From positions 475,818 to 501,778 of the forward strand of contig BFEA01000831.1 in NCBI GenBank assembly GCA_003427395.1: 25,961 nucleotides of DNA, given 5' to 3'. A model generated the notes under the pieces. The model was given only the letters and a program-made list of their open reading frames with translations. It did no database searches and had not been told where the DNA came from. Position numbers and translations under genes: made by a program. The stretch's first letter is position 1. Each line of letters begins with the position of its first letter. Shown here in pieces: positions 7,790 through 15,814 of the stretch. Origin of the DNA: Chara braunii (lineage: Eukaryota > Streptophyta > Charophyceae > Charales > Characeae).

Positions 7790-8951
7790 AGGTACTGGTG
7801 GTTTAACAATGAAGTCCACCTACCGAATGTTAAGAGTAAGAATCAACTTAAAGGATAAAGTATCTGAGAGATGGATGAAGCACCTCAATCTCAACAAAGA
7901 AGAAGTCAACAAGATAAAATGGTTCAACCTTATGAAAGTTAAACCAGCAAAGTTAGTATCTCTTCAGTGACAAATTGAACGTAGGTGTCTCCCCACTAAC
8001 GATTGGTTGTTAGATAGGTCCTCCTTAGAGCAGAAGGGAATTGCCACGCGCTGGTGTCGTTTCTATAAGTCTGCATTTCCTAGTAAGTTTGTTCCTGAAA
8101 TAATAGAACATGTGTCCATGCAATGCCATGGAGTTATATGGCTGTGGAGGTGGTGGAACCGTATATGGAGTCAACTACAATCATCCATCCCTTGGCCTTG
8201 GGACTGGAAACTGATACTACTGGAATCTTGGGTGTCAGAGCCATATGATGAGTTCACACAAAATCTCTTCACTATTGGGAGGAGGGTGGTGCACCTACGA
8301 AATGGAGGGAGCCAGATTAGATGGCCCGGAATTCACTGAAACAATCAAACACCAGATTGAAACAGATATCCTAACCAGATGGGAACAAACAAAAGAAAAG
8401 ATACAACATTTATCCTCTGAATTTGAAATTATCAAACATATCAAACAGTTCAATTATAACTGGCTTGGAGGAAACGAGAGAAGGAAGTTGGGGAAAATTA
8501 AATGGGCAGGAGAAAAGGGTCGGTAAAATGAAGAAGTGAGCAGAGACTACAAGTTGTTCTTTTATGATTGGACAGTAGTGGATCCTTTAACCCCCCTCCG
8601 TTCTGTTGAAGACTTCCCTGACCCCTTATCTCCAGCCCCAATGTCTATGGTCCCAGACTCCTAGTATGGATATGATTAACTTCATAGACGGTTTTGGAAA
8701 TCAAAGTTTAGGTGAGATCAAAGAGTAGTAAATCAAGTGTACAAGTAGTGAATCGAGGGTTGAGCAGGGCTAAATGCGGAAAGTTCTTTCTGGCGCCCGG
8801 TAACGGGTGAAGAAGCTCAAAGTAATACCCCAAGAGTCATTTTCTCCATATCAACTTTTTTTTATAATCTTATGGGATGTTGGACCTGGTTTCCAGCAGG
8901 TGCTGCTCCCCACAAATAGATGGAGCCATTTTCTTTGGAAAAAAAAAAAAA

Positions 8952-9189
8952 GGTTGACTTTGTTGTTAGAGTATGAAGGGTCCTTGCAGATTATGTCCTC
9001 TCTTTCCCCTCAGGAGATGTCCATGTTCACTTAACTGACTCTAGAGCTAAATGTGAGATAGGAGTGTTTGACATAAACGCTAGCTACACGTATTTGTTTG
9101 CTCAACAGGCTGATTCTAAAGATCCGATTGCTAGTTACCCATATGGTATTTTCTTGTTTCTTCCGACGAAGTTCATTAACCTATGAGAG
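8952..9189. other. Spacer between LINE B and LINE C
   Basis: No repeat, RNA signal or convincing frame is seen. A short frame around 9065-9180 shows no recognisable motif. Confidence 0.4.
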
Positions 9190-11185
9190 ATAAAAAAGTT
9201 GCTCACGGATATCACCCCTATTTCCTCGTGGATGACTACCCAGTCATTTACCTCAAATATGGGTCCTTTACGAAGAATACGAACCCATTCTAGTGGAATT
9301 AAATCTATGATTTTCTCCACGGCATCCTCTAAGTAGTAGCAATAACAAAGTCTCCTTTGTAGATCCTCAATCGAGATCCAATTTTTTAGGTCTGATCCCA
9401 TGATACCCTTTTTGACCCATCCTTTCCATGAATAACCCATAATGATATTGGAGAGTATATCCTTGAGAGTCTTTGATCCAACTATTGTGAAAAAGAGGTT
9501 GTTGGCAAACTTCTTCTCATCTTTCTAGGGTTACTTTATCCGTTAAGGGTAAGTTTCACGAGGCTGAAAGGAGAGTGGTCCAGAAACGGTCTTTGCAAAT
9601 GCAAATGTATGCTCTTGCTGCTTGTCTATCAATGATCTAACCCTCTTCCAGTACTCTTGCTAGAGCTCTAGCAATTGACCAAGATCGATTGTCAAGCCAA
9701 AATAAAGGGTCAATAATATCTGTCGTAATAGGTGTCAATCTCCTAATTTATTTCCATGCCAACATACTTTATGGGGTTTGAGGTTTAAGCAGTAAGTGTT
9801 TAATCCACTGAATGATCATGACAGGGCTTGAGTTGAAGGGTCACTAAGTATCATGCAACTCTGCTAATTACATTTGCACATTCATGGTTCCCCCTCAATA
9901 AGAATGTTGAGAATTGCCTCCGAAATATCTGAAGAGAAGCTTTATCTATTGGTCATAGGGCATATTTATACTAGATTGAGGCAAGAACAACATTGTTCAT
10001 GACTCGGACATGCCCTAACAAAAAAGTTTGTTTATTTTTTGGCAGTTGAAGTTTGGTTTTCGTTTGTTGAATGATCTCATGAATGTTAGTTAGTGGTTTC
10101 TCTTCTGTAAAAAGATAAATTCCTAACACTCAAATGAGAGAGTCAAGAGGGAGCCACTTTTTGGAGGTCTAACCCCTTGATGACGAATCAACCAATCTAC
10201 TGTTTTATTACCCCTGTTAACCCTCATATCAAATAAAAGGTAAAATCTTTTCACCATCCTTTGTATTGGTTCCAAACTTTTTCCAGATGCTTCCACCATG
10301 AGAAAGAGGTCATAAGAAAATGGACCACACTAGGATTGCCTCCTTCAGTATAGATGTTACCTCTATGCATTTAATTTCCTTATGGTGTCGCAAATTATCC
10401 CCTAGAGCCTACATAATGATGACAAACAGAAAGGGGGTAACCGTTATTATGTTTCCTTGCTTGACCAACCTTTACAATTGAATAGGTGGGGCAACATTGT
10501 CGTTGATCATGACTTTTTTTGTGGCGTTTACATGTAAAACTTTTATTCATCTCCTAAAGTAAAGACCAAAGTTAAAATTTTCTAGATGTTTGTCTAGAAA
10601 ACACCAATCAACATGATTATAGGTCTGTTTGAAATCTATGAATATAAAGGTTGCATTTCTTTTGGATTGTCTGAACATTTTGACCAGTTCATTGACTAGT
10701 AGGATATTATCAATAACAAGGGGCCGCTTATACACTGAGCTTCGCCCTTCACTAACCATTTTGTGTTTTTCCAATTTCGTACTTTGTGCAATGCTTTATA
10801 TTCTTGTTCTTAATATTGGCCGGATGAATGATGTCTACAATGACTTTATTAAGACGATCAGCTAAAACTTTGATAACCAGCTTATAAGCTATTGTAAGCA
10901 CGGTGATAGGATGATAGTTCCTGATATTGGTTTTATCCTCTTTTTTGCAGAGCAATGTCAGTATTCCTTGACTAATCAATTCTCCCATATCATATGTTGT
11001 CTAGACTTCATGGTAAAAGTTCATGAGGTCCTACGACATAACATCTCACGAAGTTTCCTAAAACCCCTTGGGTAATCCATCTATGTCTGGGTTTTCTCTT
11101 CTTCCATTTACATGAGGGCAGTCCATATCTCCTCTATGATAATGGGAAATTCCATGAGGGCAGTCCAATTCTCCTCTTTGGTACC
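9190..11185 (-). pseudogene. LINE C: ORF2 reverse transcriptase to connector, both ends truncated
   Basis: Read on the minus strand. First comes an EEIW-type helix region with MEEEKT near 11090-11140. Next is RT with KTNIRNYHPITVLTIAYKL (10752-10988) and NILLVNELVKMFRQSKRNA, then motif A degraded to FIDFKQTYNHVDW (10547-10774; D has FIDFEKAYDHVD). Motif C reads FSYDLFLMVEAS near 10300 where D has FADD. The ITTDIIDPLFWLDNRSW block lies near 9680, and KGWVKKGI through EWVRILRKGPIFEVNDWV at 9220-9440. It then stops matching, before the zf-RVT segment. Both catalytic motifs are damaged and stops are numerous, including TGA at 10547-10549 shared with D. Dead copy, older-looking than D. Confidence 0.82.
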
Positions 11186-11801
11186 TTCGCCGCATCACTG
11201 ACCATAGCTAAGCTCTCCTCATATCGACATTGGCAGCACAACTTCCCTCTATATGCTTTGATCCGCCTGTGCGATGGACTCCTCAAGAGGGTGAAACTCA
11301 CTCCTGGGCTCTTTAGCCGATCGGCGAGACCTGCACCCTGTCTCTCTTGACCCTTATACATTCCCAACGTAGCGCATGCGCTACAGGAAATCCTTGGCCG
11401 TCAATTTGGTTCCAAAAGTTCTCGTTGTCGAGGCTGCTCTATCGTAGTCGTTGCCTGATACTTCTGAATCGAATTATCAAGAAGAACTTTCTCGTGGAAG
11501 CCCACATCGTCGTCAATTTCCCTGTCACGAAGAACCGAACGCACGGAGCGCTCCCGCTCAACAAGGCTCGGCGGGCATCCGTTCCAGATCCTCGGTTTAT
11601 CCTGAGGTCGTCTTAGTAAGGTGGTGTGTCAGGGCAGCGTGCGGCGGCGCCCATGACAGCGATGTTTGCATGAGCATCGTGTTCACTGACACTGGAGTGC
11701 CTTTGCGCGACAATACGTGAGGCGACAAGTAGTACACAATCATCCGCAGGTGAGTTGCTATAGTCTACTGGCCGATTGCTTCAGAAGGGAATCTCCGACA
11801 G
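11186..11801. other. CpG-rich stretch, no supported gene
   Basis: Base composition changes to GC- and CpG-rich compared with LINE C. Several short frames overlap on both strands without recognisable motifs. The part next to LINE C (11186-11330, minus) might be the decayed EN-RT linker, but I cannot align it. Confidence 0.35.
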
Positions 11802-12530
11802 GTGGCGGCTGTATGGCTATCCACGCTGGCAGAGGGCAGACAACGACTCCAGAATCCGGTGCATCTTCTCTCTTTACCTTCTCTGCATCCACCAGAGGTT
11901 GTTGGGGGAGCGGTCTCGGTGGCGAGATGGGTGGAGACAATGATGCAGCAGATGCTGGAGAGTATCTGGGTGATGGAGGCAGGGCCGGCGCCTGAGCTGG
12001 ATGAATTTATTGATTGGTGTCAGACTGATGCTCTGCTAAGCGAGTGTTACACGCTTCTCGATGAAGCGGGCAAGCAGGGAGCCGACAAGGCCAAACGCTC
12101 ATAGGGGGAGCTGCCAATGTCCATGTTGGCGGAGGTTTCTACACCAGTATCAACTCCAATAACTCCAATATTTACCACACTATCACCAACCATATCGAGT
12201 TCAACACCGTCGTCAATGATAGTTGCCCCATCGCTCCTTACAACGCTTTCACATGATTTGGGGCATCCTTCATCAATTACATCGAGATCAATATCAATGA
12301 CAGTCGCTCCATCGCTCATCACAGTGCTTTCACATGATTTGGGGCATCTATTTGTATCTGATTTACCACTGACACCGCCTCCATCACCTTCATCAATTGT
12401 GGTTGTTGTCTCGACACTTGCTATGGACGCTTTTCATGATTTGGGGTGTTCTTCTCCAATCAGGGAGACTGCTTCTTACCTTCCATCAGGCAAGCTGGCC
12501 TTCGAATCTTCACAGCGATCTTCACAATGA
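11802..12530 (+). pseudogene. Unidentified open frame with one internal stop and 27-residue repeats
   Basis: From ATG at 11802 one frame runs to 12530, broken only by TAG at 12102-12104. The first part (100 residues) includes an acidic helical-looking stretch, ELDEFIDWCQTDALLSECYT. The second part (from ATG 12117, 137 residues) is rich in Ser, Thr and Pro and contains a 27-residue repeat with the core LSHDLGH. The upstream sequence has a possible GT...AG intron (about 11751-11808), but no splice site can be proven. It resembles no family I recognise. It could be a decayed host gene, a gene captured by a transposon, or an accidental frame in CpG-rich DNA. Downstream to about 12800 I see no clear continuation. 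Confidence 0.3.
12213..12374 (+). repeat. Two 81-bp tandem repeats
   Basis: The unit starting TCAATGATAGTTGCCCCATC (12213) recurs at 12294 with a period of 81 bp, which keeps the frame. Both contain CTTTCACATGATTTGGGGCA. A third, partial match with CATGATTTGGGGTG lies near 12435-12451. Confidence 0.7.
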
Positions 12531-13060
12531 TCTGTCCTTCTTGCCTTTGCCATTCAGCCTTTCGCGCGTGGCGGCGTGGGGTAGTGTGATGGGAAGCGAA
12601 AGGCCCTCCCTCACCCTCGATTGTATTGCTCTGGCTGATAGAAGGAAGAGCGGTGGAGGGGTGCTTGGAGAGGAAGCTTATCCACCTGCGACCGATTGGT
12701 GTTTAGCTGTTTTAGTCTGATGGATTGTTTCCACCTTGGATACATGCGCCCTCCCTTTTGGCGTGTCCTGTGTTCAGTTTTGTAGCGGTGGGGTGCCATG
12801 AGTACTGTTATACCTTGGTCATCATCATTTAGGGTTTTACTTGGTTTGATGATCTATACGTATAGATTAAAATTTTCTTCCAATTAGTGTGCTCCCCTTC
12901 GGTTTGTGTCTGTCTTAACTACTGTTGCTCAAACATCGATTTCGTCAAAGCTGACATTTTATATTTTTTGAACGAAATTGAAATTGACATTTTCATGGTC
13001 ATTTTGGGTCAAATCTGCATTTGAAATTCGAGGTTTGGGGTACGGGTGTACACGTTAGGT
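12531..13060. other. No supported gene; perfect 16-bp palindrome
   Basis: AT-rich from about 12800. The only structure noticed is the palindrome ATCTATACGTATAGAT at 12852-12867; its role is unknown. Confidence 0.4.
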
Positions 13061-13119
13061 GTAAGGGGTAAGGGGTTTAGGGGTAAGGGGTAAGGGGTAA
13101 GGGATAAGGGGTAAGGGTA
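13061..13119 (+). repeat. Telomere-like 7-mer repeat (GTAAGGG)n
   Basis: Seven units of (G/A)TAAGGG and one TTTAGGG-containing unit lie head to tail. TTTAGGG is the standard plant telomere repeat; GTAAGGG differs from it at two positions. The array is short and interstitial, so it may be a decayed telomere patch or an unrelated G-rich minisatellite. Confidence 0.7.
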
Positions 13120-13158
13120 TGGAGCAATGTTTGCCCTATTATCATTTTCTTTGCCCTA

Positions 13159-13434
13159 TTGGTATCTCCCTCACTCCTCACCGTGCAGAAGATTAAAGTA
13201 GGGGTAATTGAGGAGTGTAGGGCAGAGCTTGATTCTACACACTACGCGGTTAATCCTTCTGCACTAGGGAAGCAATCAATGCTCCGTGATCATGCTATAT
13301 TCGTGTTCAACAGGGAAGTTGTCTCCAGGGGAGCAGTGGCTGAGGCTCTTCCAGCCCTAATGGGAAAAGGCATGCATACAAGTGTTGAAATCAATTTCAT
13401 AATTGGAGCCTTCGGCACTGGGTATTTTTTCAAA
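13159..13434 (+). pseudogene. Unidentified coding-like fragment ending in poly(A)
   Basis: The frame from about 13183 to 13431 reads as ordinary globular protein, containing ECRAELDSTHYAVNPSALGK, LRDHAIFVFNREVVSRGAV and INFIIGAFGTGYFF, with no stop. It ends in 21 A (13432-13452) and a purine-rich tract, where the frame becomes poly-Lys. A possible splice acceptor, CTCACCGTGCAG, precedes the AAG at about 13190. The short length, missing start context and A-tail suggest a truncated processed copy of a cellular mRNA. The family was not recognised and the ATG at 13159 is not secure. Confidence 0.35.
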
Positions 13435-13530
13435 AAAAAAAAAAAAAAAAAAGAGCGAAAGAAAAGAAACGAAAAGACAAGGAAAGGAAAGAAAAAAAAA
13501 AAAAGCAAAGAAAGAACGGAAACAGAAAAT
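13432..13530 (+). repeat. A/AG-rich tract
   Basis: A run of 21 A is followed by GAAAG/GAAAAG-type purine-only sequence. It may be the decayed tail of the fragment just upstream. Confidence 0.7.
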
Positions 13531-13756
13531 TGTGCCCTTATTCCGCCATTCCGATCTTGATACGCCCCTGATCTCTGTAATAATCCCGACCCTCGTACTC
13601 ATTTCTCCAAGAAAGCTTTCAACTGAACCTTCCTTAAAGTTTCTCTTACCGGTATCAACAATCCCGAGACCTCCTTGTCATCCTTATGTTTCAAACTTCA
13701 CTCCATCAATGACCCCTTGATCTTCATATCCCGTCCGGGGCCGCATTTTCGTTCTA

Positions 13757-13853
13757 GGAGGTTACCACGAAAAGAATGGGGGGCGCCTAAGGACCATGGA
13801 TTGACAAAGTCGATGGTCCATAGACACCCACCAATCGCTTCGTGGTAGCCTCC
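13757..13853. repeat. 97-bp imperfect foldback
   Basis: GGAGGTTACCACGAA on the left pairs with TTCGTGGTAGCCTCC on the right. Further inside, GGACCAT pairs with ATGGTCC. Arms are about 45 nt with scattered mismatches and a very short loop near 13805. The size and the mismatched stem resemble a MITE or a MIR-type hairpin. No second copy was seen in the window. Confidence 0.7.
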
Positions 13854-14099
13854 TCCAACGGAGCCTCGGTACATCACCAAGAAACATACTTCCGGCATCT
13901 TATTTCAAGCCCCCATTTCGATCATTTTGTCACAATCCCCTGTAACAGTTCCTCCCACCGAAGGGTCACACCCACTTGAAGTTCCTGATTCCAAAATCCG
14001 GGTAGCAGCCTCGTGTCGACACCAGCAGACTCTGAGGCCGTCATTCTAGAAACGTTGTTTCTTCACAGGTACAGCCGCAGCCGGCCACTACATCAGCCA
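13854..14099. other. Spacer, nothing recognised
   Basis: Ordinary-looking sequence between the foldback and the next hairpin element. No gene or repeat was identified. Confidence 0.4.
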
Positions 14100-14267
14100 G
14101 GGGCGAGGTCCCACTAGCAAAGAGGTTTGGATAAGTATCCTGAATATGAACGAGTTTTAAGCAGAGATGCAGAAAAGCAGTTCAATCTCAATTTCCTGCA
14201 CCTCTCCACAAACACGTCCAGATTCAGGCATTCGATCAGATCCTCTTTGCTTGTGGGACCTCGCCCC
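14100..14267. mobile_element. Hairpin element, diverged copy 3, 168 bp
   Basis: The ends GGGGCGAGGTCCCAC and GTGGGACCTCGCCCC are perfect inverses. The next inner segment, GCAAAGAGG / CCTCTTTGC, differs in sequence from the CAGCGTTGAG of the other copies, yet both arms changed together. The inner CACGTCCAGATTCAGGC matches the other copies. The left arm has drifted more than the right. Confidence 0.75.
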
Positions 14268-14342
14268 AGGGATACGAGAAAACCAGAACACGAAACGAAA
14301 CTCCGCCTACAATGATCGCAAAGTTTTTCGTAAGGGACGCCA

Positions 14343-14508
14343 GGGGCCAAGTCCCACTACCAGCGTTGAGCTACCTCAACGCCTGAATCTGGACGCTTTT
14401 GCGGAGATGTGCGGAAATGGTGTTGAGTTTCCTGAACTGCACGTCTCCACAAACACGTCCAGATTCAGGCGTTGAGGTAGTTCAACGCTGTTAGTGGGAC
14501 TTGGCCCC
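14343..14508. mobile_element. Hairpin element, best-preserved copy 4, 166 bp
   Basis: Almost the entire element is one inverted repeat. GGGGCCAAGTCCCACTA, CAGCGTTGAGCTACCTCAAC and GCCTGAATCTGGACG on the left pair with the right arm through about 70 bp, with only a few mismatches and a short loop near 14420-14435. There is no coding capacity. The left flank AGGGACGCC recurs about 25 bp after the right end (14534-14544). This may be a partial second copy of the left end, so the exact TSD is unresolved. Confidence 0.82.
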
Positions 14509-14619
14509 AGGCCCTTTTCCTGGCACTGAAATATTAGGGACGCCGGGCCCAGTTCCCGGATGTTTAAAATGTAAAGAACGAAACAACAAACAGCAGAATA
14601 GGCAGACAATAAAGGAAAG

Positions 14620-15048
14620 ATCCAGCAGCCTAGCTCAGTTGGTTAGGCATGCAAGTGGCATTCAGGATGTTGTGGGTTTAAGCCCCATGGCCGCTTGCGG
14701 CGCACTTAGTGCCAACGGACTGTGATAGTCCTCTTGGCATTAGCGGGGTCTATGACCAACACGGGAGTGAGTGCGGGTGCGAGTGGGTTGTGTGTGGTGT
14801 GTGGGAGAGTGTTGGCCATAGCCTCTGCTGCTACTCGATGAGGGGTAGGGGACGATGAGAAAGGGAGGCGCAGCTACTGGCAAAATGCTCAGTCTTTGCG
14901 TTAGCCGGACCCCCACCGGCGGCCCCACCCCCCGAGGGGCAACATGAATTACCTCGTTTGCGAGGCCCAATGCTTGCAGGGGTCCCCTCTATATAGTCGT
15001 AGGTAGGTAGGTAGTGTGAGGTGAATTTGAGAGAAGAATATAACTTTT
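14620..15048 (+). mobile_element. tRNA-derived SINE, 429 bp
   Basis: Perfect 11-bp TSDs ATAAAGGAAAG lie at 14609-14619 and 15049-15059. The head is tRNA-like: box A TAGCTCAGTTGGTTAG at 14631-14646 and box B-like GGGTTTAAGCCCC at 14674-14686, as in pol III SINEs. The body has GC-rich segments (about 14905-14945) and a small GTAG repeat (about 15000-15013). The 3' end is T-rich (AACTTTT) rather than poly(A). It does not carry the LINE tail seen in the SINE at 4292. A functional tRNA is excluded because the acceptor stem does not close and the sequence continues as the SINE body. Confidence 0.75.
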
Positions 15049-15059
15049 ATAAAGGAAAG

Positions 15060-15145
15060 TAAAGAAAAAAAAAAAAAAAGTCAATTAAGAAAGAATGAAA
15101 GAAAAAAGAAAAGAAAAGAAAGAAAGAACAAGAAAATAAAATAAA
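15060..15145 (+). repeat. A/G-only low-complexity tract
   Basis: An A-run at about 15066-15079 is followed by GAAAGAAAG-type sequence and AAATAAAATAAAA. No element boundary could be assigned. Confidence 0.7.
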
Positions 15146-15247
15146 ATGCAGCATTCTATGTACCGTACCGTTGATCCTTCGTCCCCCAAAATTTCCCTGT
15201 GCATTTCCGCACTCCCCTCCGCGGTCCTAAATTGCCATGAGTTTCTC

Positions 15248-15612
15248 NNNNNNNNNNNNNNNNNNNNNNNNNNNNNNNNNNNNNNNNNNNNNNNNNNNNN
15301 NNNNNNNNNNNNNNNNNNNNNNNNNNNNNNNNNNNNNNNNNNNNNNNNNNNNNNNNNNNNNNNNNNNNNNNNNNNNNNNNNNNNNNNNNNNNNNNNNNNN
15401 NNNNNNNNNNNNNNNNNNNNNNNNNNNNNNNNNNNNNNNNNNNNNNNNNNNNNNNNNNNNNNNNNNNNNNNNNNNNNNNNNNNNNNNNNNNNNNNNNNNN
15501 NNNNNNNNNNNNNNNNNNNNNNNNNNNNNNNNNNNNNNNNNNNNNNNNNNNNNNNNNNNNNNNNNNNNNNNNNNNNNNNNNNNNNNNNNNNNNNNNNNNN
15601 NNNNNNNNNNNN
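15248..15612. other. Assembly gap (365 N)
   Basis: Unresolved bases. The sequence immediately to the right is the minus-strand tail of LINE D, so the gap probably hides the rest of that tail, its poly(A) and the 3' TSD. Any frame spanning the gap is an artefact. Confidence 0.98.
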
Positions 15613-15814
15613 TGGAAATCGGGTCCAGCGTCCCTGAGATTACAATACAATGCCGATGAAAAAGATAGTATCCGGAGTCGGGCCCAGCGGCCCTTGTACC
15701 TCTTCACCCTCAATCGAGTGGCGCTAGCTATCATCAATAAGCCCTGGTACCAAAAAAAAGTTATTAGTACTGATAATGATGCCATCTCCAATAGCTCTGG
15801 ATCCCTCTTCTCCC
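15613..15814 (-). other. LINE D 3' UTR and tail
   Basis: About 200 nt follow the ORF2 stop. The shared retroposon tail begins at about 15640 on the minus strand and enters the gap. A degenerate echo of the tail (CCGGAGTCGGGCCCAGCGG) lies at about 15670-15690. Confidence 0.65.

Larger units (their letters stand above)
6533..7802. mobile_element. TTAA-flanked TIR insertion splitting LINE B
   Basis: A 13-bp perfect terminal inverted repeat ACCACCAGTACCT occurs at 6533-6545 and, inverted, at 7790-7802. TTAA flanks both sides (6529-6532 and 7803-7806). Removing the element plus one TTAA joins the LINE B frame exactly in phase, and the residues across the junction match LINE D (HSLTFK-stop-TYRM in D; HILTMKSTYRM in B). 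The TSD could be read as TAA, TTAA or TTTAA. TTAA is typical of piggyBac, but the TIR is not a piggyBac-type CCC end and no transposase is present, so the superfamily is open. The inside consists mostly of later insertions (microsatellites, hairpins and a MITE). Confidence 0.8.
5066..8664 (+). pseudogene. LINE B ORF2 remnant (RT end, connector, zf-RVT)
   Basis: Segments in order: the RT thumb-side region (IQRLMERFCRLSDMKVNWG at about 5085-5140), a block containing MGRTLAINNVVLTSIWYKSA (5362-5610), then the connector (5677-6531). After the insertion come about 7807-8300 with CLPTNDWLLDRSSLEQKG and the zf-RVT segment, then the C-terminus. Matching blocks occur in the same order in LINE D. Stops and frameshifts are frequent: TGA at 7968-7970 where D has Trp, a frame change near 5885, and a tandem duplication of about 21 bp at 6136-6180. 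In zf-RVT the second Cys of the CxxC pair is lost (WCRFY), while H-X4-C remains. The frame reaches TAG at 8662-8664, with TAA five codons later. Not functional. Confidence 0.85.
5066..8951 (+). mobile_element. LINE B: 5'-truncated L1-type LINE with poly(A)
   Basis: The element starts abruptly inside ORF2 (late reverse-transcriptase region) at about 5066. It runs through the zf-RVT segment, a 3' UTR of about 260 bp, the shared ~70-bp tail (8880-8938) and 13 A (8939-8951). It is split by the insertion at 6533-7802. This is the only LINE in the window with a visible complete 3' end, so it defines the tail used to recognise the other copies. No convincing TSD was found, perhaps because its 5' end meets LINE A directly. 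Confidence 0.85.

Noticed and set aside
4574-8951. A single twin-primed (5'-inverted) LINE
   Set aside because: The inverted part (A) contains the same zf-RVT region as B, so it is not the missing upstream part of B.
14628-14700. A functional tRNA gene
   Set aside because: Boxes A and B are present, but no acceptor stem closes and the sequence continues as a body bracketed by TSDs, so it is a SINE head.
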